From Roseivivax sediminis (lineage in GTDB: Bacteria > Pseudomonadota > Alphaproteobacteria > Rhodobacterales > Rhodobacteraceae), in NCBI RefSeq assembly GCF_900112685.1, contig NZ_FOMS01000013.1, positions 45,132 to 109,131 of the forward strand: 64,000 bases of DNA, read 5' to 3'. A program made the position numbers and the translations under genes. This document shows positions 8,723-17,957 of the stretch, in pieces. Below the pieces are notes generated by a model, which saw only the letters and a list, made by a program, of their open reading frames with translations, searched no databases and was not told the DNA's origin. How positions within the stretch are numbered: position 1 is the stretch's first letter; every line of letters begins with the position of its first letter.

Positions 8723-9943
8723 TCAAAGGCCCTTGCAGTTGGCGTAGTAGGTCACCGTTGCGGGCCAGTCGGAGAACACGCCGACCACGCCGACCTCCTG
8801 CGCCATCACGTCGAGCACCTCGAAATAGTCGCCATCGGTGTCGATCACGTCGTTGACCGACTCGTAGTACCAGCCGCCGCCCTCGTGCAGCGGGCCGGAG
8901 CGCTCCAGCGTCCAGGTGATCAGCTCGAGACCGGCCTCCTTGGCGGCCATCGCGTAGTCGGACGCGGTGATCGCGTCATCCTCGCCCACGGTCATCAGCA
9001 TGTTCAGCGACGGCGCGAGGTAGTTCACGCCCTGTTCGGCGAGGGACGCGAAATCCTCCTGCCAGGTCTCGGGATCCTGCTCGTCGAAGCCCTCGGTCCA
9101 CTCGACCAGGAACACCGCCTGCTCGCCGAATTCCGGTTCGTTCTCGATCCAGTAGAGCACGTCCTCGAGGTTGAACGATTGCGGCCAGACGCGCGACGGG
9201 TCGATGCCGGCGTCCTGGTACTCGTCGATCATCTTCTGCGCGTAGGCTTCCTGCGTGAACTCGCCCATCGGCATCTCGACCGACGGCGACTTCAGCTCGG
9301 GCGTGAAGTCGGCGCCCAGCTCGTCGAAAAGCGCGATCGATTCCGCGTGAGTCATCAGAGTCGCGCCGTTCGCGTAAAGGTCGGTGCGCCAGTCGGCGGT
9401 GCCGCCCACGTACTCCTCGGCCGTGGTCGCGGAGGCGTCCGCGGCGTCCATCTTCGGCTCGAGCGTGCGGAATTCCTCGAGCGTGATCTCCGAGGTGCGG
9501 CACTCGGCGGTGGCGTCCTCACCCTCGGTGGCCGGCGTGAACGGCGTCGTGCAGGTCTCGGCCAGATCGGTCGTGACGATGTTGGTGGTGGTGTGCAGGT
9601 CGTTCTGCGCGTGGCGGCAGACCAGTTGCTCGTCCGAGGTGAAGGTCACGTCGCATTCGAGGATGCCGGCGCCCTGGACCGCGGCGGCGCGGTTCGATTC
9701 GACCGTGTGCTCGGGGAACATCAGCGGCGCGCCGCGGTGGCCAATCGAGAACTTGGTGGTCTGCGGCTCCTGACCCCGGCAGGACATCAGCTCCGACTTC
9801 AGCTCGCTGTCGGCCATCTTGTCGATGAGGTAGAACGGGCGCGGGCCGTAGCTCAGCGCCTGCGCGTCTCCGCCCTCGGACTGGGCGAAGGACGAAACGG
9901 GCAGCGCCAGAAGGGCGGAGCCGAGAAGAAACGCACGGGTCAT
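8723..9943 (-). CDS. Exported glycerophosphodiester phosphodiesterase (GDPD family)
   Basis: It hydrolyses glycerophosphodiesters to glycerol-3-phosphate and an alcohol. A Sec signal peptide ends near residue 20 (PVSSFAQ), so it should act in the periplasm or outside. The TIM-barrel metal site is visible in [13 protein letters not shown] (His-Arg-Gly, then Glu), [16 protein letters not shown], and FTPELKSPS. At 406 residues it is longer than cytosolic UgpQ and closer to periplasmic GlpQ, with an acidic insertion at about 115-180. It is not beside a glycerol-3-phosphate transporter, so the use made of the product is open. Confidence 0.92.
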   Translation of the reverse strand: MTRAFLLGSALLALPVSSFAQSEGGDAQALSYGPRPFYLIDKMADSELKSELMSCRGQEPQTTKFSIGHRGAPLMFPEHTVESNRAAAVQGAGILECDVTFTSDEQLVCRHAQNDLHTTTNIVTTDLAETCTTPFTPATEGEDATAECRTSEITLEEFRTLEPKMDAADASATTAEEYVGGTADWRTDLYANGATLMTHAESIALFDELGADFTPELKSPSVEMPMGEFTQEAYAQKMIDEYQDAGIDPSRVWPQSFNLEDVLYWIENEPEFGEQAVFLVEWTEGFDEQDPETWQEDFASLAEQGVNYLAPSLNMLMTVGEDDAITASDYAMAAKEAGLELITWTLERSGPLHEGGGWYYESVNDVIDTDGDYFEVLDVMAQEVGVVGVFSDWPATVTYYANCKGL

Positions 9944-10039
9944 GGGAAAACCTCTCTGTTGATCCGAGGCCTTCGAGTGCCTGCAACCGGCAACGAAGAC
10001 GTGACGGGGATGTTACGTTTCGATGACGCCCTCAGGCAA

Positions 10040-11704
10040 TCATCCCGCGTCCATCGCGGAGACCTTCGGGAAGATCGGGTGCGCCTCGGTCGCCAGCTCG
10101 GCCGCCGCGGCCAAGATGCGCTCGCGCACCTCGCAGATGCGTGGCCAGGCGCTGTTGGGATCGGCGCAGGGCACCATGAACAGCACCTCCTGGCCGAAAA
10201 CGTCGTGCCCGGCGACATAGACGCCGCGATCGACCTCCAGCGCCTTCTCCTCGTCGGTGTCGAGCCCGTCTAGCACCTCGTAATAGCGCCGGCGCAGCGC
10301 GGCCACGTCGGCGTCGTGCGCCAGCCGCAGCCGCACCTCGCCGATCAGGGCCGGATCGCGCATGGTCCAGTTCTCGAACGGCTCGTCGGCGAAATCGACG
10401 ACCGGCACGACGATGCGCTTGCCGGTCCATTCGCGCAGCTGGACATAGGTGAAATGGATCCGCTCGACCGAGCACAGGTGCCCGTCATACACGATCTTGT
10501 CGCCGATCCGCGCCGACTGGTTCAGCGCGATCTGCATCGAGGCCATCACGTTGGACAGCATGTTGCGCGCCGCGAAGGCCAGGACCAGCGTGAACGCGCC
10601 GGCAGAGGCCAGGAGCGAGAAGCCCAGCGTGTTCATCAGGTTGGCTTCGCGCAGGATGATCCCGGCGCCGGCCACGACGACCACGACGATCATGCCGCGC
10701 CGGATCGCGGCGACCTTGGTGGCCTTCTCGCGCTTGCGCTCCTGCCCCTCGCCGGTGGCGGTCAGCGCGTCGCCGTCGAAGCTGATCAGCCGGTCCATGA
10801 ACGCGTCGGCGACGTTGATGATCGCCCAGATGGTCGCGGTGACGAAGCCGATCGCGATGAGCGGGGACAAGAGCGTGTCGATTCGCCCCGAGAACAGGAA
10901 GACGTTCTGCGTGCAGATCGCCAGCGTGCTCGCCACCACCGCGAGGATCACCGGCGGCCGCAGCGCCACGAGGAAGCTGTCGCTGCCGCTATCGCGCCGC
11001 GTGCGGCCCAGCCCGCGCGACATCACCCTGTAGGTCAGCCGCCCCAGCCCCACGGACAGGCCGATGACCAGCGGCAGGCCGATGACCTCCCACCAGCGCA
11101 GGCCCCAGAAGGCGCGGGTGCGCAGGGGATCGGGTAGCCAGGCTTCGAGCCGCGAGGGGCCGTAGGCCTCGTAGAGTGCGGGGACATTGTCGACCGTCTG
11201 CCGCGAGATCACCCAGACCGGATCGGCATCCGGCACCTTCATGCGGTTGAGCCGTAGGCTGATCGGCCGGCCGTCGAGCTCTACCAGCGCCATGAGCAGG
11301 GACCGGCGCGGTTGCCCGGCCATGGCACTGTCGCTGGCGGCCTGCGCATCGAGCGCGTCGGGCCGGTCAAGAAGCTGGTACCAGTTCACCACCACCTTGC
11401 GGTCGATCACGGTGAAGAACTCGCGTGCGATCCGAGGGCCGTACTCCTCTTGCTCGTCTTCCGGCCAGCCGGCGAGGTCGAGCAGGTGCGCCGCCTCCTC
11501 GAAGCGGCTCGCCCGTCCGAGAGACAGGAAGCTTTCCACCGTCGATTGCGGCGTGGTCCGGTCGAGGTCCACGGGCGCCGGGCCGAGCCCGCGATTGAGC
11601 GCCTCGACCTCGTACCACGAGGTGGTTGCCGCGTTCTGCTGCGCCCCCGCCGCAACGGGTAGGAGCAGGGCAAGGCAGGTCAGGACGAATATGATAGGCC
11701 GCAT
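10040..11704 (-). CDS. MscS-family mechanosensitive ion channel
   Basis: A membrane channel expected to open under membrane tension and release solutes on osmotic downshock. The ATG at 11704 begins a signal peptide (MRPIIFVLTCLALLLPVAAG), so the N-terminal domain of about 150 residues is periplasmic. Several membrane helices follow at about 190-380. The pore-lining helix and MscS beta domain are at about 365-450 (GFSLLASAGAFTLVLAFAA, NQSARIGDKIVYDG). The C-terminal alpha/beta domain follows. At 554 residues it is an intermediate-size MscS relative, larger than Escherichia coli MscS (286). It stands alone. Confidence 0.9.
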   Translation of the reverse strand: MRPIIFVLTCLALLLPVAAGAQQNAATTSWYEVEALNRGLGPAPVDLDRTTPQSTVESFLSLGRASRFEEAAHLLDLAGWPEDEQEEYGPRIAREFFTVIDRKVVVNWYQLLDRPDALDAQAASDSAMAGQPRRSLLMALVELDGRPISLRLNRMKVPDADPVWVISRQTVDNVPALYEAYGPSRLEAWLPDPLRTRAFWGLRWWEVIGLPLVIGLSVGLGRLTYRVMSRGLGRTRRDSGSDSFLVALRPPVILAVVASTLAICTQNVFLFSGRIDTLLSPLIAIGFVTATIWAIINVADAFMDRLISFDGDALTATGEGQERKREKATKVAAIRRGMIVVVVVAGAGIILREANLMNTLGFSLLASAGAFTLVLAFAARNMLSNVMASMQIALNQSARIGDKIVYDGHLCSVERIHFTYVQLREWTGKRIVVPVVDFADEPFENWTMRDPALIGEVRLRLAHDADVAALRRRYYEVLDGLDTDEEKALEVDRGVYVAGHDVFGQEVLFMVPCADPNSAWPRICEVRERILAAAAELATEAHPIFPKVSAMDAG

Positions 11705-11800
11705 ATGCGGCGAAATGTAACGGCGCCGCCCCGGATCAAGCAACGCCGTGCACATTGTCGGCCCGGGCGCCGTCGCGCGAGGCCTCGCGCCCGGCCGCGC

Positions 11801-12163
11801 TTACATGAAGCCCAGCTCGAGCCGTGCCTCGTCGGACATCATGTCCATACCCCAGGGCGGATCCCACGTGATCTCCACGTCGACCTGTTTCACGCCGCCG
11901 ATGGGCTCCACCGCGTCGGCGATCCAGCCCGGCATCTCGCCGGCGACGGGGCAACCCGGCGCGGTCAGCGTCATGATCACCTTCACCGCGTTCTCGGACG
12001 AGATGTCGATCGTGTAGATCAGGCCGAGATCGTAGATATTCACCGGAATCTCGGGATCGTAGACGCCGCGGCAGGCCTCGACCACCTGATCGTAGAGCGG
12101 ATGGTCGGTGGTCGACGGCGCGATCAGCGGCGCGCCTTCGAGCTTGGGGCTGGCTTCGGTCAT
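11801..12163 (-). CDS. sufT: SufT-like MIP18 (DUF59) Fe-S assembly protein
   Basis: The 120-residue protein is a MIP18-family domain: VYDPEIPVNIYDLGLIY, then MTLTAPGCPVAGEMP with the conserved Cys, and EITWDPPWGMDMMSDEARLELG. SufT proteins help mature Fe-S proteins. The ATG at 12163 with GGAGAGGA upstream is preferred over upstream in-frame starts. PaaD, in the paa operon of this window, belongs to the same superfamily, but this copy lacks PaaD's C-terminal zinc-finger-like tail. Confidence 0.9.
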   Translation of the reverse strand: MTEASPKLEGAPLIAPSTTDHPLYDQVVEACRGVYDPEIPVNIYDLGLIYTIDISSENAVKVIMTLTAPGCPVAGEMPGWIADAVEPIGGVKQVDVEITWDPPWGMDMMSDEARLELGFM

Positions 12164-12231
12164 GACGGAGCGTCCTCTCCTGTAATCCGACCAAAGATAT
12201 AGGGATCGGGGTTGCGGCGGTAAAGCCCGCG

Positions 12232-13047
12232 CTAGGGCCGCAGGGTCACGTCGGTCAGGATCGCAGCCACGGTCTCCAGTGCCGCGCGCACCGGCGGATC
12301 GTGGCGCGCGTCGTGATGGGCGACGAGCCATTCCTCGTGCGCGAGCGCGTCGATCTCGGCCCCGATCTGCACGAGCCCGCCCGCGGCGAAGATCGGCAGC
12401 ACCACGCGCCCGATCCCGGCGCGGGCCATTTCCCGTGCGAGCCCCATGTCCGAGGCGGTGGTCGTGATGGCCCCCGCATGCGTCTCGCGCAGCCAGCGTT
12501 CGGAGGGGGCGGTGGCTGCGCCCCGGGGAAGGGCGATGTATCCCTCGATCCCGTCATGCACCGCGAAGACCGCGTAGCGGATTGTCGCGGTGACCCGCCC
12601 TGCCAGCCAGGGCTGATCGGGCCGGCGGTTGCGCACGCCGATATCGGCCTCGCGACGCGCGATGTCCACCTGCGCGTTGGAGGCGAGCATCTCCGGCACC
12701 CAACCCGCCCGCTTCGCCGGCAGGTGACGCGCCAGCAGCCGCGATGTCCAGAGCCCGGCGGTGATCCGAACCCGGGGCACGGCCTCGGCGGCGGCGAACC
12801 GATCCAGCCGGGTAGCGAAACCGCGCAGATCCGCAGCTTGCTCGGCCAGGTCGCGTCCATGCGCGGTCAGCCGGTAGCCCTGTGCGCCGCGCTCGAACAG
12901 CCGCGCGCCGAGCTGGCGTTCCAGCGCGGCCATCCTGCGACTGAGCGTCGGTGCCGAGACGCCCGTCGCCCGCGCCGCCGGTTCGAGCCTGCCGGCATCG
13001 GCCACCGCCAGGAACAGTCGCAACGCATCGAGCGACAGGTCTTTCAT
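12232..13047 (-). CDS. LysR-family transcriptional regulator
   Basis: A DNA-binding regulator of 271 residues. The N-terminal winged helix is LRLFLAVADAGRLEPAARAT...LSRRMAALERQLGARLFER. The effector domain follows from about residue 85 and is somewhat short for LysR. The ATG at 13047 (MKDLSLDAL) fits the family start. LysR proteins often control a divergent gene; here that would be the small open frame at 13142 or the UbiG-like methyltransferase, which is inference only. The effector is unknown. Confidence 0.88.
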   Translation of the reverse strand: MKDLSLDALRLFLAVADAGRLEPAARATGVSAPTLSRRMAALERQLGARLFERGAQGYRLTAHGRDLAEQAADLRGFATRLDRFAAAEAVPRVRITAGLWTSRLLARHLPAKRAGWVPEMLASNAQVDIARREADIGVRNRRPDQPWLAGRVTATIRYAVFAVHDGIEGYIALPRGAATAPSERWLRETHAGAITTTASDMGLAREMARAGIGRVVLPIFAAGGLVQIGAEIDALAHEEWLVAHHDARHDPPVRAALETVAAILTDVTLRP

Positions 13048-13141
13048 TTCTGAAAGTCTGCCTGCGGCATTCGTGTCTCCTGTCGGCGCATTTGCCGCGG
13101 CAGGATGGAACCGTTCTTCCATTATCGCAAGGAGTTGTCGC

Positions 13142-13333
13142 TTGTCCCCGCCAGACCTGGACCCGCCGAACGATCCCGCCCCGACGATCTACGCCGCCGA
13201 ACGACGCTCATTCGAGCGTCAGGCCCGCCGCCGCCGCGCCCGGCTGCGGCGCGCGCGCCTCCTGCGCCTTGCCCGCGCCCTGCGCCGGATACGCTGGACG
13301 CGGGCGCCCGCCGGGATACCTCGCCGGTCGTAG
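13142..13333 (+). CDS. Possible small Arg-rich protein, 63 aa (TTG start)
   Basis: A TTG codon lies 7 bases after a clean AAGGAG. The frame runs 63 codons and stops 20 bases before the methyltransferase start. The product has a Pro-rich N-terminus (SPPDLDPPNDPAPTIY) and a very Arg-rich helix (RRRRARLRRARLLRLARAL). Such composition also arises by chance in GC-rich DNA, so only the ribosome-binding site and position argue for it. It would be the first gene divergent from the LysR gene. Confidence 0.35.
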   Translation: MSPPDLDPPNDPAPTIYAAERRSFERQARRRRARLRRARLLRLARALRRIRWTRAPAGIPRRS

Positions 13334-13353
13334 TACCGATGGGGGGGATGAGG

Positions 13354-14058
13354 ATGAGCACCCGCAACGATCTGACGATCTACGACGGCGCCGCCGCGCG
13401 CTGGTGGTCGGATGACATCCGCTGGGTGCGCACGCTCAGGAACCTCGTCCCCGGCCGCTTCGCCTTCTTCGACCGGCACGTGACCTGGGAGGGCAAGCGC
13501 GTCCTCGATCTCGGCTGCGCCGGCGGTTTCATGGCCGAGCCGATGACGCGGCGCGGCGCAGAGGTCACCGGCCTCGACCCGGCGGAGGAGGCGATCCGCG
13601 CCGCCCGCGACCATGCCGCCTCAGAAGGGCTCGACATCGCCTACGCCGTCGGTGTGGGTGAGGCGCTCCCCTTCGAGCCGGCCCGCTTCGACATCGTCGT
13701 CTGCGTCGATGTGCTGGAACACGTCGCTGACCGCGCTCAGGTCCTTTCCGAGGTGGCGCGCGTTCTGGCGCCGGGCGGGGTCTTCCTGTTCGACACCATA
13801 GCCCGCAACCGCCTAGCGGCGCTCCTGACCGTCCGTCTGGCCGAGGATGTGCTCGGCCTCCTGCCGCGTGGCACGCACGATCCCGACCTGTTCATCTCCC
13901 CCAAGACGCTGAAGGCGGAACTGCGGGCGGCCGGGCTGGAGCCCGGCCCCTTCAGCGGCCTCGGACCGCGCGGCATCACCCGCCGCGGCGATCTGACCTT
14001 CGGGCCGGTGCCCGTGCAGAGCGTGCAATACATGGGGATCGCGACGAAGCCGGGCTGA
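13354..14058 (+). CDS. UbiG-family class I SAM-dependent methyltransferase
   Basis: The 234-residue protein has the SAM-binding motif VLDLGCAGGFMAEPM (residues about 50-64), the acidic end of beta-2 (VTGLDPAEE) and FDIVVCVDVLEHV. The later part (LGLLPRGTHDPDLFISP) is typical of UbiG, which O-methylates ubiquinone intermediates. Whether this is the main UbiG or a paralogue cannot be judged from one window, so the symbol is withheld. The ATG at 13354 aligns with the family start; an ATG six bases upstream is also possible. Confidence 0.85.
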   Translation: MSTRNDLTIYDGAAARWWSDDIRWVRTLRNLVPGRFAFFDRHVTWEGKRVLDLGCAGGFMAEPMTRRGAEVTGLDPAEEAIRAARDHAASEGLDIAYAVGVGEALPFEPARFDIVVCVDVLEHVADRAQVLSEVARVLAPGGVFLFDTIARNRLAALLTVRLAEDVLGLLPRGTHDPDLFISPKTLKAELRAAGLEPGPFSGLGPRGITRRGDLTFGPVPVQSVQYMGIATKPG

Positions 14059-14080
14059 CCGCCCGCGGCGCCCGGGGCGG
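14059..14080. terminator. GC-rich hairpin between convergent genes
   Basis: CCGCCC pairs with GGGCGG across a 10-base loop, directly after the methyltransferase stop and 20 bases from the end of the RimB-RimK gene. There is no T-run on either side, so it is a weak, possibly bidirectional candidate. Confidence 0.3.
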
Positions 14081-14100
14081 ACAGACGCCAAATCGCGCGC

Positions 14101-15510
14101 CTATCCCAGCAGCTTGCGCCGGCGCACGGGGGCGGGGCGCACCCGCTCCTCGATATGGTCGTAGAGCATCCCGGCGACGTTCTTCTTCGACGCGATCTCG
14201 ATCCCCTCGAGCCCGGGCGAGGAATTGACCTCCAGCACCTTCGGCCCCGATTCCGACCGGAGCAGGTCAACCCCCGCGAAATTCAGCTTGAACGCCCTGG
14301 CCGCGCGTACCGCGGTCTCTCGCTCTTCCCGGCTGATCCGCACGACCATGGCCGATCCGCCGCGGTGCAGGTTCGACCGGAAATCGCCCTCCGCCCCGGT
14401 GCGCTTCATGGAGGCGACAACGCGCCCGCCCACGACGAGGCAGCGGATGTCTTCTCCGGCCGCCTCCTTCACGAAGTCCTGTACGAGGAAGTTCGCGCGC
14501 AGACCCCGGAAGGCGTCGATCACCGATTGCGCGGCCTTCTTGGTCTCGGCCAGCACCACGCCCTTGCCTTGCGTCGATTCCAGCAGCTTCACGATCATCG
14601 GCGCGGTGCCGACCAGCCGCATCAGCGAGTCGGTGTCCTTGGGCGAGGACGCGAAGGCGGTGTTGGGCATGCCGATCTTGTGCCGGGCCATCAGCTGGTG
14701 GGCATAGAGCTTGTCGCGCGACGCCGTGATCCCCTCGGAGCCATTGGTGCAGAACGTGCCGATGGTCTCGAACTGGCGGATCACGGCGGTCCCGTAGGAG
14801 GTCACGCTCGCCCCGATGCGCGGGATCACCGCGTCGTAACGGGGCAGGCGGGCGCCGTCGTAATGCACCTCGGGCGCCATCGCGTTGATCGCCATGTAGC
14901 AGCGGGTGGTGTCGATCACCTCGACCGTGTGGCCGCGTTTCTCGCCTTCCTCGACGAGCCGCCGGGTGGAGTAGTTGTTCTCCCGGCTCAGCACCGCGAT
15001 CCGGAGCGCCCGGTTCGGCGCCCGCTTGCGCACCGCCGAAGAGGCGTAGACGTCGTAGCTCAGCTCTTTCTGCAAGAACCGGTCGGTGGCGACGATGGTG
15101 ATGTGGTCCTTCAGCGCCTCGCGTCCCAGCAGCATCCGGCTGGCCATGCTGGCCCGGTTGGTCAGGGTCAGTTCGATCGGCCAGGCCTCGCCGCCGACCT
15201 CCAGCGTGCAGCCGATGACGTAGCGGCTCTCGCTCTCGCCGTTGGAACTCGTCACCATGCGCCGGTCGAGCACCTTGGCCGAGCAGGGAATGATCAGGTC
15301 GTCACGTCCCGGCACCGGGTGCACGGTGAAGCGCACCTGGGGGTTCTTGGACGAGCCAAAGGTCTCGATGTCATAGGCGTGCAGCGCCGAGGTCCGCGCG
15401 CCGGTATCGACCTTCGCGCGCAGCGCCGGCAGGCCGAGATCGGGCAGCGCCACCCATTCCTCCCATCCGAAACGGATGAGGTCCTGCGCGGGGTCTTCGG
15501 TGTCGCTCAT
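14101..15510 (-). CDS. rimK: RimB-RimK fusion: retropepsin-like protease plus ATP-grasp glutamate ligase
   Basis: Two domains occur in one 469-residue chain. Residues about 10-155 are the RimB (ATP-dependent zinc protease, PF05618-like) domain, with the aspartyl-protease motif [13 protein letters not shown] (Asp35). Residues about 170-455 are a RimK ATP-grasp ligase, with [29 protein letters not shown] and the metal site [12 protein letters not shown]. RimK adds glutamates to the C-terminus of ribosomal protein S6, and RimB is described in Pseudomonas as removing them. The reading frame is continuous, so the fusion is not an assembly break. Start ATG at 15510 ([10 protein letters not shown]). 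It converges with the UbiG-like gene. Confidence 0.9.
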   Translation of the reverse strand: MSDTEDPAQDLIRFGWEEWVALPDLGLPALRAKVDTGARTSALHAYDIETFGSSKNPQVRFTVHPVPGRDDLIIPCSAKVLDRRMVTSSNGESESRYVIGCTLEVGGEAWPIELTLTNRASMASRMLLGREALKDHITIVATDRFLQKELSYDVYASSAVRKRAPNRALRIAVLSRENNYSTRRLVEEGEKRGHTVEVIDTTRCYMAINAMAPEVHYDGARLPRYDAVIPRIGASVTSYGTAVIRQFETIGTFCTNGSEGITASRDKLYAHQLMARHKIGMPNTAFASSPKDTDSLMRLVGTAPMIVKLLESTQGKGVVLAETKKAAQSVIDAFRGLRANFLVQDFVKEAAGEDIRCLVVGGRVVASMKRTGAEGDFRSNLHRGGSAMVVRISREERETAVRAARAFKLNFAGVDLLRSESGPKVLEVNSSPGLEGIEIASKKNVAGMLYDHIEERVRPAPVRRRKLLG

Positions 15511-15590
15511 GGCGGGTCCTCGTCGGGGGGATGGCCCCACGCAGCTATCAAGGCGCCGCGCGCCCGGCAAGCTCGCGCCGGGCAGGCAGG

Positions 15591-16370
15591 TCAGTCCAGC
15601 GCCCCCGCCGCGCGGGCCCGACCGTAGAGATGCCAGCTCGCGTGCCCCAGCACCGGCAGCACCACGAAGAGCCCCAGGAAGGCCGGCAACAGCGCCAGCA
15701 GCGTCGCGCCCGCGATGATCGCCGCCCAGAGCGTCATCACCCCGGGGTTTGTCCGTACCAGCCCCAGGCTCGCCCGCATCGCGGTGACGAAATCCACCTC
15801 CCGGTCGAGCAGCATCGGCAGGCTCACCGCCGTCAGCGCGAACAGAAGATAGGCCAGCACTGCGCCCACCGCCGCCTCCACCGCCAGCATCGTCAGCCCG
15901 TCGCCCGTCAGGTACGTCGCCAGCGCGTCGTGGCGCCCCATCAGCACCGACGGACCCATGAAGAGCGCGAAGAGCATGTGCGCCAGAAAACTCCAGAACA
16001 GCACGTAGATCAGGATCACCGCGCCGGCCCACGGGATCTGCCGGGTGCGCTCCGCCCAGACCACGCCGAGGACGCCGCGCCAGCTCAGCGCCTCGCCGCG
16101 CGCCCGCCGCCGGCTCACCTCGTAGAGGCCCACCGCCAGGAACGGCGCGGCCAACGGAAAGGCGAGCGTCATCGTCAGTGTCCAGGTCAGAAGCCCGGCG
16201 CCAAGCTGCACCAGCGCCAGCCCGAGCACGACGTAGACCCCGCTGAAGAACAGCCCGAACAGCGGCGCCGCCCGGAAATCGGCGAGCCCGGCGCGCAGCG
16301 CGGCCCCAAGGTCCGCCGCCTCCAGGCGTGCCGCCGCTCCACGCTCCGTCGTCGCGGGTATCACGGTCAT
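15591..16370 (-). CDS. DUF2189 multi-pass membrane protein
   Basis: A 259-residue inner-membrane protein with about six hydrophobic segments (for example [20 protein letters not shown] and [22 protein letters not shown]). Features of the DUF2189 family include the N-terminal [21 protein letters not shown] and the C-terminal [15 protein letters not shown]. Its function is not established. A strong GGAGGAG site lies before the ATG at 16370. It lies upstream of the RimB-RimK gene on the same strand with an 80-base gap, so they may be cotranscribed. Confidence 0.88.
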   Translation of the reverse strand: MTVIPATTERGAAARLEAADLGAALRAGLADFRAAPLFGLFFSGVYVVLGLALVQLGAGLLTWTLTMTLAFPLAAPFLAVGLYEVSRRRARGEALSWRGVLGVVWAERTRQIPWAGAVILIYVLFWSFLAHMLFALFMGPSVLMGRHDALATYLTGDGLTMLAVEAAVGAVLAYLLFALTAVSLPMLLDREVDFVTAMRASLGLVRTNPGVMTLWAAIIAGATLLALLPAFLGLFVVLPVLGHASWHLYGRARAAGALD

Positions 16371-16671
16371 GACATTCTCCTCCTTGGCTCCCCTAGGGCG
16401 AGGATATCGCAGGCGGCGCCTGCCGTCTCGCCCCGTGGGCCGCGACACCTCTGCGTCCGCAACGACCGACGTACGGGCAAGGGCGCGTGCCTCCCTTCAT
16501 CTAACCAGGTAAACCCCGGGGAGCGCGAGCGGTTGGCCCCTCGCCGCGCAACGTCGGCATCCGGCGTCGCGCGCGCCCAAGGCCGAAAACGCGGCCACCG
16601 GGCCGCCCGTCCGGACCGCGTCGCGTATCCTCCGATCTCAGGACACTATCGCCACCGACTGCACAATCCGC
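16371..16671. other. 301-base stretch without a gene
   Basis: GC-rich spacer between the end of the NfeD gene and the start of the DUF2189 gene, both on the minus strand. No supported frame, RNA fold or clear terminator was seen. It probably holds the DUF2189 promoter. Confidence 0.5.
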
Positions 16672-16938
16672 CTACTTGTTCACGTCGTCCTCGACGATCC
16701 GCGCGCGCCCGTCGGGCCGGCCGAAGACTGCGCGCAGCACCAGCCACGAGGCGGCCGACAGCCCCGCCCAGATCGCCAGCAGCGCCGGCAGGCTCGCCGA
16801 CAGCCAGATCCACATCATCAGCGACAGCGCCCCGGCGCCAAGCGCGAAACCGAGGAAGATGTAGCCCGGCACGAGCACTTCGAGGATCGCCAGCACGACC
16901 GCGCCGCAGAGCCAGAGCCACCAGATGTCCCAGGGCAT
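16672..16938 (-). CDS. NfeD-like membrane protein, short form
   Basis: The 88-residue protein has membrane segments at about 8-27 and 33-68 and a short polar tail. It matches the N-terminal membrane part of NfeD partners of SPFH proteins (WWLWLCGAVVLAILEVLVPG). The C-terminal OB-fold of longer NfeD proteins is absent. A GAAGGA site precedes the ATG, and the gene starts four bases after the SPFH gene, so they form an operon. NfeD and SPFH proteins work together at the membrane; the precise job of this pair is unknown. Confidence 0.88.
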   Translation of the reverse strand: MPWDIWWLWLCGAVVLAILEVLVPGYIFLGFALGAGALSLMMWIWLSASLPALLAIWAGLSAASWLVLRAVFGRPDGRARIVEDDVNK

Positions 16939-16942
16939 GCGC

Positions 16943-17848
16943 TCAGTCCTTCTTCGGCGTTTTCAGCATCTTGAAGGCATCTCCGAAGGCGTCGAGCAGG
17001 TTCGACGGCAGGATCAGCGTCTGCCGTCCCTCGCTCTCGCCCAGCCTCGACAGCGCCTCCACCTGTTTGAGCGCCACCTGGTACTGCGCCGCCTCGAGCC
17101 CGTTGGCCTTGATCACCTCGGCGACCACGCCGGTGGCGTAGGCCTCGGCGTCGGCGGTGATGCGCCGCGCCTTGGCCTCCTGCTCCGAGGCGTAGAGCTT
17201 GGCGTCCGCGGCCAGTTCCACCGCGCGCTTTTCCCCCTCGGCCTCGGTCACCTGCGCCCGCCGCGCGCGTTCGGCATTGAGCTGCTGGAGCATCGCAGCC
17301 CGCGTGGCATCGTCGAGGTTGACGTCCAGAAGCTCGGCCCGCGTGACCTCGATCCCCCAATCGTCCACGACCGACACGAGCTGCTCCTTGATCGACGCGG
17401 TCAGCGCGGAGCGGTTGGACTGCACCTGGTCGAGTTCCATCTTGCCGATCTCCGAGCGCACGATCCCCGCGACGGTGGTAGAGATCGCGCCGTCCACGTC
17501 GCGGATGCGGTAGACGGTCTTTTCCGGCTGCACGATGCGATAGAAAACAGAGGTGTCGACCTTCACCAGCACATTGTCGTGTGTGATTGCGTCCTGCTGC
17601 ATGGTCGGCAATTGTCGCTCGAGGATCGAAATACGGTGCGCCACGCTGTCGATCACCGGCACGATCAGGTTGATGCCGGGCGACAGGACCGACCGCAACC
17701 GGCCGAAGCGTTCGACCACGAACTGCTCCGATTGCGGGACGATCTTCACCGCGCGAAAGACGAGGACCACGATCAGGATGGCGATCAGCAGGAAGATCAG
17801 CCCGCCGCCGCCTTGAAGGATCATGTCGAAAATCGCGTCGGGTGTCAT
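16943..17848 (-). CDS. SPFH/stomatin-family membrane protein (QmcA-like)
   Basis: The 301-residue protein has one N-terminal membrane helix (about 11-32) and the SPFH domain at about 33-210 (VPQSEQFVVERFGRLRSVLSPG, QDAITHDNVLVKVD). A helical region rich in Ala and Glu follows (LNAERARRAQVTEAEGEKRA), ending in a Leu/Phe-rich tail. Such proteins form large ring assemblies at the inner membrane. The ATG at 17848 is preferred over an upstream start that would precede the membrane anchor by 13 odd residues. It is followed directly by its NfeD partner. Confidence 0.93.
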   Translation of the reverse strand: MTPDAIFDMILQGGGGLIFLLIAILIVVLVFRAVKIVPQSEQFVVERFGRLRSVLSPGINLIVPVIDSVAHRISILERQLPTMQQDAITHDNVLVKVDTSVFYRIVQPEKTVYRIRDVDGAISTTVAGIVRSEIGKMELDQVQSNRSALTASIKEQLVSVVDDWGIEVTRAELLDVNLDDATRAAMLQQLNAERARRAQVTEAEGEKRAVELAADAKLYASEQEAKARRITADAEAYATGVVAEVIKANGLEAAQYQVALKQVEALSRLGESEGRQTLILPSNLLDAFGDAFKMLKTPKKD

Positions 17849-17957
17849 GGCGGGCGCTCCTGCACGGGGTCTGACCTGTTGAAGCAAGACGCGGCGGCTT
17901 TTTCAACGCTTCTCGCGCGGGGTTGCCGGCTGCGGCGGCTTGCGGCAAAGGGCAGCA

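Noticed and set aside
11801-12331. Longer version of the SufT-like protein with 56 extra N-terminal residues
   Set aside because: The extension is Arg/Pro-rich and lies over the LysR 3' end, while the internal ATG at 12163 has a good ribosome-binding site and matches the family start.
14059-14080. Strong terminator between the UbiG-like and RimB-RimK genes
   Set aside because: Only a 6-bp stem with a long loop and no T-run is present, so it is kept as a weak candidate only.
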